A stretch of 64,000 nt of DNA from Clostridiales bacterium (lineage in GTDB: Bacteria; Bacillota; Clostridia; Peptostreptococcales; Anaerovoracaceae). Shown here piece after piece: positions 15,996-24,830 of this stretch; position 1 is the stretch's first letter; each line of letters begins with the position of its first letter. Made by a program: the position numbers and the translations under genes. The stretch lies in contig JAAZCE010000011.1 in the NCBI GenBank assembly GCA_012513435.1, forward strand, positions 1 to 64,000, read 5' to 3'. The notes below the pieces were generated by a model. That model ran no database searches, was not told the DNA's origin, and saw only the letters and a program-made list of their open reading frames with translations.

Positions 15996-17048
15996 ATGGA
16001 AAACATTTCATTGTCAATAGTCACAGATGACAGAGAATACGGTAGAGCCTTGGGATTGGCTATTTTGAACGTATGCAATGACTTTGTTGTTACTGTTTCC
16101 CAAAAGCAGGAATTTATTAAACGAGGTAAGCGTACGGACTTAATACTGTGGGACGGAGAAGAGGCGAGAAGCGCTTACGGCGGCAACATAGTTCTTATTT
16201 CGGAGAAGCCCTCCATGACTATGGTAGATTTATCCAACAACAGGTACAGCCTGTATAAATACAGCCCAGCCTACGTCATGGTGGGAAGCCTGTTTGAGAT
16301 ATATTCGAGGCTCACAGGGAGAAAGCCTGTAAACGTGAGAAAGGGAAGGGTGAAGCTACTGGCCTTTACATCCTGGGCGGGAGGAAGCGGATGTACCACC
16401 CTTGCTGTGGCCGTAGGCCGAGAGCTTTGCAGATTCCAAAAGAAAAGGGTTCTTTATCTGTCCTTTGAGGAGCTGGAATCCACGGGGGAATTTATGACCG
16501 GCTGCTGCTGTATCAAATCTTTGAACCAGTATTTGTATGAGCTTTTTGGAAGAGAAAGGGCAGGGAGTTTCCTGGAAAGTTATCTGATGAGAGATGATTT
16601 CGGAATGGAGGCCTTCGCTCCAGCAAAGGGCAAGAATCCTTTGCTTGACATGAACAAGGAAGAGGCCTATCAATTTATGGCAGCTATTATCGACAGCGGA
16701 AGATTTGATGTGATAGTAGCTGATATGGCTACGTGTCTGACCGATGTAGGCAATGCCTGTGTCGAAATGGCTGACAGGATATGCATGGTAGCGCCTCCTG
16801 CTAACAGCGAAGTGCGGGAGGTACAGTATTTATCCCACCTAATATACAACTGCGGTGAAAGGGTTATAGACAAGGTAATGAAGGTCAAGAATATGGTCCG
16901 TGAAGTGGATCCGCCGCCGGAGGAAGACGATGGGTCGCGAGACAGCAGCATCGTTGAAACCCAGCTTTATATAGGGAGGGGAATTCGCCTTGAGGGAAGC
17001 TTTGGGAAAAAAGTAGGACTGCTGGCGGAGAAGATGACGTTAGTCTAG
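15996..17048 (+). CDS. ParA/MinD-like (CpaE/TadZ-type) protein with altered P-loop
   Basis: A 350-residue protein with a receiver-like N-terminal domain (residues about 1-105: SLSIVTDDREYGRALG..., LILWDGEE) and a C-terminal SIMIBI NTPase-like domain. Where ParA/MinD proteins have KGGxGKT, this one reads WAGGSGCTTLAVAVG, so both the signature and P-loop lysines are replaced. The Walker B-like strand is FDVIVADMAT, and APPANSEVREVQYL resembles the switch region. The layout is that of TadZ/CpaE localisation proteins, but no tad pilus genes are adjacent. ATG 15996 follows CGGAGG; the in-frame ATG at 15963 lies in the hairpin. Function unassigned; reduced or absent ATPase activity is inferred. Confidence 0.65.
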   Translation: MENISLSIVTDDREYGRALGLAILNVCNDFVVTVSQKQEFIKRGKRTDLILWDGEEARSAYGGNIVLISEKPSMTMVDLSNNRYSLYKYSPAYVMVGSLFEIYSRLTGRKPVNVRKGRVKLLAFTSWAGGSGCTTLAVAVGRELCRFQKKRVLYLSFEELESTGEFMTGCCCIKSLNQYLYELFGRERAGSFLESYLMRDDFGMEAFAPAKGKNPLLDMNKEEAYQFMAAIIDSGRFDVIVADMATCLTDVGNACVEMADRICMVAPPANSEVREVQYLSHLIYNCGERVIDKVMKVKNMVREVDPPPEEDDGSRDSSIVETQLYIGRGIRLEGSFGKKVGLLAEKMTLV

Positions 17049-17162
17049 GAAGCTTAAAGGGCAGGGCTTTTCTTTTTTGTTTTGCGCATAAATGGATGAA
17101 TTGTATTAAAAGATGTGTTAAAATGTTATTAATTATAGGACAATGACCCGAAAGGAGAAGCT

Positions 17163-18353
17163 ATGTCAGCGGTGCTGTATATCCAGACTAATATTTTTGC
17201 AATAATTGTACTGTTTATACTATGGCTCCATTTCCGCCATGATAAAGCGGACAAATTCTTGTCAGATCAGAGAGTGTTTGAATGGATGCTCCTGAGTAAT
17301 ATTATCATACTGGTTTTGGATGTTGGCACAGGGGCTTTGGACGGACAGAATTTTGAAGGTGCATATACGATTAATCTGATAGTTACGGTGTTGTACTATG
17401 CTGCAAATCCATTGATGGGGTTTTTGTATTGTATTTTTTGCGAAATAAAGCTGGGTACGCCTCAAAGCAAACTCAAAAATCGGCTTCTAGTATATTCCGC
17501 ACCTGTCTTTATGAACCTGATATGCTGCATTATCAACGGGTTTACACCAGTCTTTTTTATACTTGACAGTGAGAATCTATACGTGAGAGGACCCTTGTTT
17601 TTTCTATCATTTTCGTTTTCCTATATACTTATTTTTTACATATTTTTCAGAGTGCTGCACAGAGTCAGAGCTGAAGAGAAATATTCGAGGCAGAGGAAAT
17701 CCTACTGGCCTCTCATAGCGTTTCCTATACCGCCTATCATTGGGTCCATACTGCAGGTTTATCTTGAAGGGGTATCCATCATATGGGTAAGCACTGTTAT
17801 TTCAATGCTCATAATATATGTTAAAATACAAAATACACAGATGTCTACGGACAGCCTTACAGGACTGTATAACAGGAAGCAAATGATGCCCTATTTGGAC
17901 TGGAAAGCTTCAGGAAAAAATAGGAAAAATGATTTGTATATAATTTTAATGGATATGGATAACCTTAAATATATAAACGACAATTACGGACATGTTTCGG
18001 GGGATGAGGCGCTAGTAGATATTGCTGAAACCATAAAAGGTACTGTGACAAAGGATGACTTTGCGGGCAGATATGGAGGAGATGAGTTTATCCTCATAGC
18101 AGAGAGAAGCAGTGAGGATGAAATAAGAGAGCTTATAGGCAATATAGGCTGCAAGCTAACTCAAAGAAGCAGAATAAGAAACAGTCAGTACAGTTTGTCC
18201 GTAAGCGTGGGTTATGCATTATGGCAGAGAGAATATGAGGACATCAAAGACATCATCGCAATAGCAGATGAGCGAATGTATCAGGAGAAAAAGAAAAAGG
18301 GGTCTGCGGCGAGTTTGTGGCCAAGTACAGATTTTTATCAGAGACGCTTCTGA
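17163..18353 (+). CDS. Membrane-bound GGDEF diguanylate cyclase
   Basis: Makes the second messenger c-di-GMP from two GTP. Residues 1-220 hold about six or seven hydrophobic spans of the sensor part; residues about 230-390 are the GGDEF domain, opening with TDSLTGLYNRKQM and containing the intact active site RYGGDEF. The product-inhibition site RxxD, five residues before GGDEF, reads TKDD, so feedback inhibition is probably lost. TTGTAT and TGTTAT (17101-17129, 17-base spacer) may be its promoter, and AAAGGAG precedes ATG 17163. It is monocistronic and convergent with the AraC gene. The sensed signal is unknown. Confidence 0.88.
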   Translation: MSAVLYIQTNIFAIIVLFILWLHFRHDKADKFLSDQRVFEWMLLSNIIILVLDVGTGALDGQNFEGAYTINLIVTVLYYAANPLMGFLYCIFCEIKLGTPQSKLKNRLLVYSAPVFMNLICCIINGFTPVFFILDSENLYVRGPLFFLSFSFSYILIFYIFFRVLHRVRAEEKYSRQRKSYWPLIAFPIPPIIGSILQVYLEGVSIIWVSTVISMLIIYVKIQNTQMSTDSLTGLYNRKQMMPYLDWKASGKNRKNDLYIILMDMDNLKYINDNYGHVSGDEALVDIAETIKGTVTKDDFAGRYGGDEFILIAERSSEDEIRELIGNIGCKLTQRSRIRNSQYSLSVSVGYALWQREYEDIKDIIAIADERMYQEKKKKGSAASLWPSTDFYQRRF

Positions 18354-18399
18354 CTTTAGAGTTGGTTCCCATACCATACGAAGAATTGACATTTTTGGC

Positions 18400-19380
18400 T
18401 TATAAGATAGAGCCTAAGGTTTTTTGCAGATGCCATGAGGTTATGCAATCCCTTATAAAGGAAGAAGCCTCATTACCCTCCAGATAGGAGATATCTGCCG
18501 GTTTGTCCATGTATTCTCTGTATTTGTTTCGATGCTCGGTTGGTGTGCATTGCCACCAGTACTTAAATGAGGAGTAAAGTCGCTTGGGATCGGAAAATCC
18601 ACAGGCATAGGAAATCTCCGCTATGGACATATCGGTTTTGAGCAGCAACTGCTCTGACTCGTAGCAGCGTATGTATTTTATCATGAAGCTGAAACTGGAA
18701 AATACAGTTTTGCTGACAAATTGAGAAAAATAATTTCTGCTTATGTGCTCTGAGGCTGCCAGCTGTGAAACCGATATTTTTTCTTTATAGTTATCGTTGC
18801 AGTGCTTCAGCACGCGATAAAACCTGTCGTGGAATTCTAGGTTAATGTGGTCATCTTGGTTTTCATAATTAAACCAATTAAAATATTTGACCATTATATC
18901 CATCAGCTTGTTGGCCGTACTGCGGCAAAGAGATTCATCAGTTATATGTGAAGATGCTTCTGAAGCTGGGGTAGAGTAATGGATGTAAGAAAGTGAGAGC
19001 AGGATGTCCTTTACCTGCTCCATTGCTTTTTGTTGGTAAGGGTAGCAGTGGGTGCTTTCACATGCGAAAAACAAATTTTCAAGATAATCCCATCCGATTT
19101 TCAAATCAGTCAAATTAAGATGAAATACTAGGACAAGATTATTCTTTTTCTCCTCATCCGAATACAGATAATGTATGTCTCTGTAATCCACAGAAAATAT
19201 TTCTCCGGCCTTTATCTTTACCTCCTGATGTCCGGCAACAAGAGTGACGCTTCCTTCAAAACAGAAAATCAGCTCCAGCTCCTGGGAGTGATAGTGAGGG
19301 TCAACGTGACCGATTCGGCATAGCTTCATTTCACATGGGACATTGCCGGTATAAATGATTTTTTCTTCTTTAATATTCAT
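18400..19380 (-). CDS. AraC-family regulator with N-terminal cupin (copy 1)
   Basis: A 326-residue regulator. The N-terminus is a cupin sensor (HVDPHYHSQELELIF, then GEIFSVDYRDIHYL); the last 100 residues carry the two AraC helix-turn-helix motifs (SVSQLAASEHISRNYFSQF and SIAEISYACGFSDPKRLYSSF). ATG 19380 gives a product colinear with the paralogue at 50611-51573; the open frame extends 18 codons upstream without a ribosome site. It is divergent from the APC permease and amidohydrolase at 19561-22906, its likely targets. Two intact paralogues and one ruin occur in the same window, each near transporter or hydrolase genes. The ligand is unknown. Confidence 0.87.
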   Translation of the reverse strand: MNIKEEKIIYTGNVPCEMKLCRIGHVDPHYHSQELELIFCFEGSVTLVAGHQEVKIKAGEIFSVDYRDIHYLYSDEEKKNNLVLVFHLNLTDLKIGWDYLENLFFACESTHCYPYQQKAMEQVKDILLSLSYIHYSTPASEASSHITDESLCRSTANKLMDIMVKYFNWFNYENQDDHINLEFHDRFYRVLKHCNDNYKEKISVSQLAASEHISRNYFSQFVSKTVFSSFSFMIKYIRCYESEQLLLKTDMSIAEISYACGFSDPKRLYSSFKYWWQCTPTEHRNKYREYMDKPADISYLEGNEASSFIRDCITSWHLQKTLGSIL

Positions 19381-19560
19381 AATTATATGATATACCATAA
19401 GGCTCATATAGTCAAATATGAGATAAAAAAACAAGATTAAAATAAAAATCAGCTATAGTCTTCAAGAAAAAGGTAGAGCATAATCTCTGTAAGAGGCTAA
19501 ATATTTAGAAAATTTAATATGCACTGCTACTATTATTCTTATTTAGTAAGGAGGATTTAC

Positions 19561-21198
19561 ATGGAAAACCAAGTAAACAGAATTGGTCAAGATGGCGTTG
19601 CTGGTCTTAAAAAGCATGAAATGAAACCTATTCAGATAGCCTTTCTGCTTTTCTGTCTGGTTGCTGCCGGAGCATTCGGCATAGAGGATATGATATCCCT
19701 CAGCGGTCCGGGAATGACTATAACTATGCTTATAGTATTCGCAATAATATGGGCTTACCCTATCTGTCAGACAGTGTCGGAGCTAAGCGCACTCATGCCA
19801 TCGGAAGGTGGTATATACGTCTGGGTAAAGGAAGCCCTGGGAGAATTCTGGGGATTTTGCATGGGCTGGTGGGGAACCGTATCTATTTACCTTTCCAGTG
19901 CAACCTATGTAGTTCTTATTGTAAATTATGCAGAGGATTTTATCCCGGTATTATCTGACCCGTGGATATCGTTCATAGTTAAGCTTGCTATCGTTGCTTT
20001 CTTTATCATTATCAATTTAATGGGTTTGAAGGAAGTTGGAATGATAAGTACCATATTATCGATTTTGATTTTAGTCGCATTCACTCTGGTTGCCGTAGTG
20101 GGTTTTGCCAACTGGGAATACAATCCAATACAGCCATATACTCCTGAGGGACAGTCCATAATTGACAGCCTTGGCGGAAGTATATGCATAGTTATCTGGA
20201 TGTACTGCGGTTACGAATGTGTATCCAATATGGCAGGAGAAATCAAAAACCCTGAGGTTATTCCTAAGGGGTTCAAGATAGCAATGCCATTGATTGCCAT
20301 AAGCTATATAATTCCTACCATTGCAGGTCTTGCATCAGTTGGGCCTTGGTCTGAGTGGAACACAGAAGGATTGGGATATGGAGATGTTCTGAAGGAAAGC
20401 CTTGGATATGGATGGGGCGTAGCATTTCTCGTAGTTGCCATCGCTTCACAGGCAGCCATCTTCAATTCATACATAGCAGCCGGTTCAAGAGGATTTTTCG
20501 TAATGGCTGATGACAAGCTTTGTCCGAAGTTCTTAGTCAAGGTAAGCAAGAACAGAGGAGTGCCTATATTATCAATATTGCTTTTAGGGGCAACGACGGT
20601 AATCATGATGAACTTCGACTTTACAACACTACTGACTATGCTTATGCCGTTGGCATTGATGGTGTATGTAATACTGGGAATCGCATTGTTGATTATAAGA
20701 AAGAAATACCCTGTTGAAGAAAGAAAGGTATGGTATATCAAGGGCGGCAAGGTCAAAATACGGATTACTGCACTCGCGCCTATGGTAATTGCTGTCATAG
20801 GACTGCTGGTAAACGGTACCGAATACTTTTTGTTGGGATTCGTATCAATAGGTTCGGCCATTGTAGCATATGTAATTTTCAAGCTCATATACGGAGGACT
20901 TTACAAAATCGACCCGGAAAAGTATCCAATAAACGTACATACCAGATTGGCTAAGGGAGATCTGCAGAGAATAGGAGCCTTCATATTGGCATTCGGAATA
21001 TATGCTGTTATCGGAAGCATGTTCCTCACATGGTACGAAGGCGCATGGGGACCTGAATACTATCTGGATATGTACGGTTCAGGACTGCAGAGCAACTTCT
21101 GGCTGATGATAAGCATAGCGAGAATCGGCGGAATCACAGGGGCGGTAGTAGGTGCTGCAATGCTGTTCATCGGCAAAAAAATTGACCCGACTAAATAG
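19561..21198 (+). CDS. APC superfamily amino acid permease
   Basis: A 545-residue carrier with 12 or more spans. The N-terminal signature AAGAFGIEDMISLSGPGMT corresponds to helix 1 of APC amino-acid antiporters/permeases, and MPSEGGIYVWVKEALG is the conserved helix 3 region. ATG 19561 follows AAGGAGG at 19549-19555; the frame's upstream ATG at 19519 lacks such a site. It is clearly paralogous to the permease at 56388-58034 (shared ends such as FLTWYEG or FLAWYEG and GKKIDP or GKKFDP). The amidohydrolase starts 19 bp later, and the divergent AraC gene probably controls both. Confidence 0.88.
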   Translation: MENQVNRIGQDGVAGLKKHEMKPIQIAFLLFCLVAAGAFGIEDMISLSGPGMTITMLIVFAIIWAYPICQTVSELSALMPSEGGIYVWVKEALGEFWGFCMGWWGTVSIYLSSATYVVLIVNYAEDFIPVLSDPWISFIVKLAIVAFFIIINLMGLKEVGMISTILSILILVAFTLVAVVGFANWEYNPIQPYTPEGQSIIDSLGGSICIVIWMYCGYECVSNMAGEIKNPEVIPKGFKIAMPLIAISYIIPTIAGLASVGPWSEWNTEGLGYGDVLKESLGYGWGVAFLVVAIASQAAIFNSYIAAGSRGFFVMADDKLCPKFLVKVSKNRGVPILSILLLGATTVIMMNFDFTTLLTMLMPLALMVYVILGIALLIIRKKYPVEERKVWYIKGGKVKIRITALAPMVIAVIGLLVNGTEYFLLGFVSIGSAIVAYVIFKLIYGGLYKIDPEKYPINVHTRLAKGDLQRIGAFILAFGIYAVIGSMFLTWYEGAWGPEYYLDMYGSGLQSNFWLMISIARIGGITGAVVGAAMLFIGKKIDPTK

Positions 21199-21217
21199 AA
21201 GGAGATGACATATTTTT

Positions 21218-22906
21218 ATGAAGCAAGAAGCAGATTTAATACTTTACAATGGAGCTTTTTATAAAAGCGACCAGAGAAGAGAATATGCCCAGGCAGCAGC
21301 CGTAAAGGGTGACGAATTCATTTGCGTGGGGACCTTAGACGAATGTAAGACGTTTAAGGGAGGTAATACCGAGATGGTAGACCTGGGAGGCAAGCTGGTC
21401 TTACCAGGGCTAATCGACGGCCACACTCATCCCGAAACTATAGCCAAGAGCCGGTGGCGTGTGCAGATGCCGGAGTTTGACGACATGCGCCAGCTCCTTT
21501 CCTTTGTAAAGAAATACTGTGAACAACATCCGGTTAGCGAGGTTCCCTATTTCTTTGGGGAATGTTATCCTACAACCATGTTTGGAGAAGAGGGTCCGAA
21601 GAAGGAATGGCTTGATGAATACGTAACTGACAGACCTGTGAGACTGCAGGACTTTACGGACCACGCCTGCTGGTACAATTCCAAGGCCCTGGAGCTTATG
21701 GGAATAGATAAAGACACAGTAGAAACAGAAAGGGCGCCTTTTTTTAGAAGAAACGAAGAAAATGAGCCTACTGGATGGGTTCTTGAACCACTTCCGGGTG
21801 CGTCCTGTGAAGATGCAATGTATGATGCCATAGGCTGGCATCCGCCTACGGTCTGTACCGAGGAAACCATCAGCCCTTTTCTGGATTTTCTCAATGACTG
21901 GGGAGTGATATGTCTCCTTGACGGTATAACCGAAGGTGAAGAGAGCATGAAGCTGTTTTATGATATGGATAAGGCAGGCAGGCTAAAGATGTATTACGAG
22001 GGGACCTGTATGCTGAAGGATTTTGCGCATCTTGATGAGTCCATTGCCGAGATTCATAAGTGGCAGGAGAACTATACCAGCCAGCATGTGCGTATTCATA
22101 CCATGAAATACTTTTTGGACGGCACCAACGAAATGGGGAACAGCGCATCCCTTGAGCCTCATTATAACGACCCAAGCGGAACCGATTACGGCGAAATCAA
22201 CATGAACGAGGATGAGCTTACCAAGGTGCTGCAGAGGTTAAATGGAGAAGGCATTGACTTGCATATCCACGTGGTCTGCGACAGAGGCTTCAGAGTTGCC
22301 TGCAATGCCTATGAGAAGGCTAAAAGCCGTGTTGAGTCAGATGGAGGCAGGTGGCAGATATACATGGAGCTTGCTCACTGCGAGCTGGTACACCCTGACG
22401 ATATGGCAAGGCCTGCCAAGCTTGGAATAATCATCAACTGGTCATGTCACTGGGCAGGTGGATACTTTGGCCAAGCGGCAATAGATTATCTTGGTCAGAA
22501 ACGCTGGGATAATATGTACGACTTTACCAAAATGATAGAAACAGGTGCCATTGTGACCTACAGCAGCGATGTTATAGGAATGTGCGAGGAGGCGCGAGGA
22601 AATCCTTACTTCGGTATGGAAATATCAGCAACGCGAGTTGATCTTGAAGATCCGCTGGACCCGGAAAAATATCCGGGCAGCGTAAGAAAGCCTGAAACCG
22701 CCAAGCTGAGTGTGGAGGAAATGATAAAGGGATATACCCGCTATGGAGCCATACCTCTCAGACTTGAAGATAAAATTGGGACTATTGAGGAAGGCAAGAA
22801 GGCTAATCTTGTGGTACTGGATAAGGACATTTTCAATATACCCATTACTCAGATACATACCATCAAGCCGACAGTAGTCATGTTTGAGGGCGAGTTTATA
22901 AGGTAG
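21218..22906 (+). CDS. Amidohydrolase family 3 (YtcJ-like) hydrolase
   Basis: A 562-residue enzyme of the composite-domain amidohydrolases. The short N-terminal beta domain (DLILYNGAFYKSD) leads to the metal motif PGLIDGHTHPE. The segment that reads H-A-x-G-D in most YtcJ relatives is HIHVVCDRGF here, and a C-terminal catalytic Asp is in YSSDVIG. The tail IGTIEEGKKANLVVLDKDIF is the returning beta domain. The family hydrolyses amides, carbamates and cyclic imides, usually with one or two metal ions; this member's substrate is unknown. The only ribosome site, AAGGAGAT, is about 13 bases from the ATG. It shares an operon with the APC permease and is followed by a strong terminator. Confidence 0.87.
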   Translation: MKQEADLILYNGAFYKSDQRREYAQAAAVKGDEFICVGTLDECKTFKGGNTEMVDLGGKLVLPGLIDGHTHPETIAKSRWRVQMPEFDDMRQLLSFVKKYCEQHPVSEVPYFFGECYPTTMFGEEGPKKEWLDEYVTDRPVRLQDFTDHACWYNSKALELMGIDKDTVETERAPFFRRNEENEPTGWVLEPLPGASCEDAMYDAIGWHPPTVCTEETISPFLDFLNDWGVICLLDGITEGEESMKLFYDMDKAGRLKMYYEGTCMLKDFAHLDESIAEIHKWQENYTSQHVRIHTMKYFLDGTNEMGNSASLEPHYNDPSGTDYGEINMNEDELTKVLQRLNGEGIDLHIHVVCDRGFRVACNAYEKAKSRVESDGGRWQIYMELAHCELVHPDDMARPAKLGIIINWSCHWAGGYFGQAAIDYLGQKRWDNMYDFTKMIETGAIVTYSSDVIGMCEEARGNPYFGMEISATRVDLEDPLDPEKYPGSVRKPETAKLSVEEMIKGYTRYGAIPLRLEDKIGTIEEGKKANLVVLDKDIFNIPITQIHTIKPTVVMFEGEFIR

Positions 22907-22924
22907 AAGCGGTATGATAAAAAT

Positions 22925-22965
22925 AAAACAGCAGCATGAGGAATACTGTTTCCCATGCTGCTGTT
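22925..22965 (+). terminator. Hairpin terminator after the amidohydrolase
   Basis: A perfect 13-bp stem (22925-22937 with 22953-22965; AAACAGCAGCATG/CATGCTGCTGTTT) lies about 20 bases past the stop codon. The T-run after it is short. Confidence 0.7.
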
Positions 22966-22997
22966 TGCTGTTGGTGTCAGATGCGGATGTGAGCATG

Positions 22998-23270
22998 TTT
23001 TTCAGCGGCAGAGTGTCAAAATGCAGGCTTGTCGCTGAAATGTGGAGAAGTATTCTTTTTAATGATGTGGATTTTCAGCGTAATAATGCTAAAATCGATA
23101 GTTAGCGCTGAAACTCTAAAGATGCTTGGAGAGTGCCTTTGCCTGGAGAATTGATTTTTCGTTGGTAGAGTGCCAAAATGTAGGTTCACCGCTGAAATAT
23201 AGGAATGCCTTCTGGCTCATGATATGGATTTTCAGCGGCGGTGCGGTATAAAAAGAGGTTGCCGCTGAAA
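22998..23270. repeat. Array of four hairpin repeats (TTTCAGCG...CGCTGAAA)
   Basis: Four units lie at 22998-23040, 23072-23113, 23155-23197 and 23229-23270. Each is 42-43 bp and bounded by TTTTCAGCGGC on the left and GCCGCTGAAA (or a shorter form) on the right, so each can fold into a hairpin. The interior is related between units (gtGxCAAAATGxAGG in units 1 and 3). Unit starts are 74, 83 and 74 bp apart; linkers 1 and 3 are alike (31 bp, ending ATGTGGA or ATATGGA) and linker 2 is longer. The left arm of unit 3 is mutated. No open frame or cas gene is near. Confidence 0.8.
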
Positions 23271-23379
23271 TTATAATGAATTTCAAAACCCGACACGTAT
23301 CTTGTGATGGGGTTTCTGTGTACTTTTAAAAATAATTAGGTTATAATAATTATATCGAAGGATTTGAGGACGGATATTT

Positions 23380-23720
23380 ATGTGTTCCAAACAAGAATTA
23401 GATATAATATTACAAAAGGTTACATCTGTATACAGGAAAGTATATGGTGAAAGTTAGTAAAGATAATTTTGTATGGGTCATATGCAAGGGGTGATTGTGA
23501 TGCGTACTCTGATATTGATATAGTTGCTATAGTAAAAGGTGATAGGGCAGAACTGCAAAAACAACTCAATGAAGTTTGGGATGTTTTATCAGAGCTGGAA
23601 TTGGAATACGGCACCATAGCATACACAACAGTAATTTCATGTGACGAATATGAACAGTATAGAAATGATTTGCCGCATTACAAAAATATCGAGCAAGAAG
23701 GGGTGATAATCGTTGTATGA
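23380..23720 (+). pseudogene. MNT-type nucleotidyltransferase, frameshifted
   Basis: The first frame (23380-23457) encodes MCSKQELDIILQKV...VYGES and stops. A different frame then gives KLVKIILYGSYARGDCDAYS, with the nucleotidyltransferase active site GS-x-x-R-G and SDID, to the stop at 23718-23720. VYGE-KLVKIILYGSYARGD reads as one protein if a single base is corrected, so one frameshift separates the halves. MNT proteins are antitoxin partners of HEPN toxins and the HEPN gene follows directly. The second half is an open frame from an internal ATG at 23469, but it lacks the first strand and helix of the fold. Confidence 0.75.
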
Positions 23721-24079
23721 AAAATAAGAAAGAATTAATGTAATATCGCTTGGGAATGGCTAGGGAAAGATTAGAATCATCGGAGTTATTGCTCAAAAAT
23801 GGCAATTTTAAAGATTCCATTGGACGGTCATATTATGCAATATTTATGGCTGTTGGGGCATTGTTTGCAGTAGAAGGTGTTGATTTTTCAAAGCATTTAG
23901 GGGTCATTTCATATTTTTAAAAAAATTATATCAAAACAGGAATTTTTCATATCAAATATTCAAAATATCTAATCCAAGCATTTCAAATAAGGAGCAATAC
24001 CGATCATACCGATAAGAAATATGAGAGGGCAGTTAAATTTTGTTATGTCGTTGAGAGGTGCCTTCAAAGACAAAACTAG
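23717..24079 (+). pseudogene. HEPN-domain toxin gene with two nonsense codons
   Basis: ATG 23717 overlaps the MNT stop by four bases, an operon arrangement typical of MNT-HEPN toxin-antitoxin pairs. The frame runs MKNKKELM*YRLGMARERLE..., through the HEPN-like box GRSYYAIF, then ...GVISYF*KNYIKTGIF, and ends at TAG 24077. Both interruptions are in-frame TAA with no frameshift, giving about 121 codons in total, the usual HEPN length. With its MNT partner also broken, the pair appears inactivated. Confidence 0.75.
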
Positions 24080-24103
24080 AAGTTGTGCCAGGAGGGAGTG
24101 CCT

Positions 24104-24475
24104 ATGATAAGTATAGACGAAGTTCAGAGCATATTGGCTGACCTTGCCGCGGAGCTTCCGGAGGAATTTTTTAGAGAGCTGAACGGAGGAATTTTGCTTT
24201 TGCCGGAGACGAAGATGAGCCCATATGCCAAGGCTAACGACCTTTATATTCTGGGAGAATACCAGAGAGGCGGTTCCATGGGAAGGCTTATAAAGATATA
24301 TTATGGTTCCTTTGAAAGACTTTACGGGTATATGGATAAGGATAAGCTTACCGTAGAGCTGAGAGAAGTACTTCGCCACGAATTTACCCATCATCTTGAA
24401 TCCCTGGCTGGTGAGAGGGGCCTGGAGATAAAGGATGAACAATATATGAATAAATATTTGGGAAAAAATAAATGA
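24104..24475 (+). CDS. Small zincin-like metallopeptidase
   Basis: A 123-residue protein with the zinc-binding and catalytic motif HEFTHHLESLAG (HExxH) near residue 95, preceded by LREVLRHE, as in the small metallopeptidase-like family found widely in Clostridia and Actinobacteria. No signal peptide or membrane span, so cytoplasmic. ATG 24104 has AGGAGGG at the right distance; an in-frame ATG at 24083 lies before that site. It sits between two decayed toxin-antitoxin loci but does not look like part of either. Physiological substrate unknown. Confidence 0.75.
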   Translation: MISIDEVQSILADLAAELPEEFFRELNGGILLLPETKMSPYAKANDLYILGEYQRGGSMGRLIKIYYGSFERLYGYMDKDKLTVELREVLRHEFTHHLESLAGERGLEIKDEQYMNKYLGKNK

Positions 24476-24551
24476 GCATGTTAATTATATTGCATAAAAA
24501 AGATATAATATAGTTATAATAATACTATTTAACTTTATGGAGGGCATGCGC

Positions 24552-24830
24552 ATGAACATTCGTCCATCAGCAGCCATTAGATAAAATTATAATGAAATAG
24601 CCAATTTATGCCGGAAGACGGCAGAGCCGGTTTTTCTTACAAAAAATGGTGAAGGTGATTTGGTCGTAATTGATATGGAAACTTTTAATAAAAGGGAAAA
24701 AATGCTGAGGCTACGCTAGGAACTGCTGTCTGTTGAAGAGGACAGAATACATGGTAGTCAAGGGTATTCCGGTGGAGAAACTGCAGCTATGATGAGGGAG
24801 GCTATTCAGGGGGCAGCAGGGCATGACTGA
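24552..24830 (+). pseudogene. Phd/YefM-type antitoxin gene with two nonsense codons
   Basis: After GGAGGG, ATG 24552 reads MNIRPSAAIR*NYNEIANLC, then PVFLTKNGEGDLVVIDMETF (the Phd/YefM DNA-binding fold), then MLRLR*ELLSVEEDRIHG and a normal acidic, toxin-binding tail to the TGA at 24828. The two internal stops are TAA and TAG, with no frameshift, and the total of 92 codons is the normal length. The toxin ATG (24823) overlaps the end of this frame. Unless the stops are read through, no full antitoxin is made. Confidence 0.75.

Noticed and set aside
20304-20888. A 194-codon minus-strand open frame.
   Set aside because: It is a shadow of the APC permease on the other strand, low in complexity and without a start signal.
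22998-23270. Possible CRISPR array.
   Set aside because: Spacing is irregular, the conserved parts are the two arms of a hairpin rather than an identical direct repeat, interiors are related between units, and no cas gene is present.
23717-24830. Four in-frame TAA/TAG codons in the HEPN and Phd-like genes, at least some where Gln seems plausible, suggested stop-codon reassignment.
   Set aside because: Neighbouring intact genes end normally at TAA, TAG or TGA with no extension of similarity, the nearby nucleotidyltransferase also has a frameshift, and C-to-T decay of CAA/CAG explains the stops more simply.
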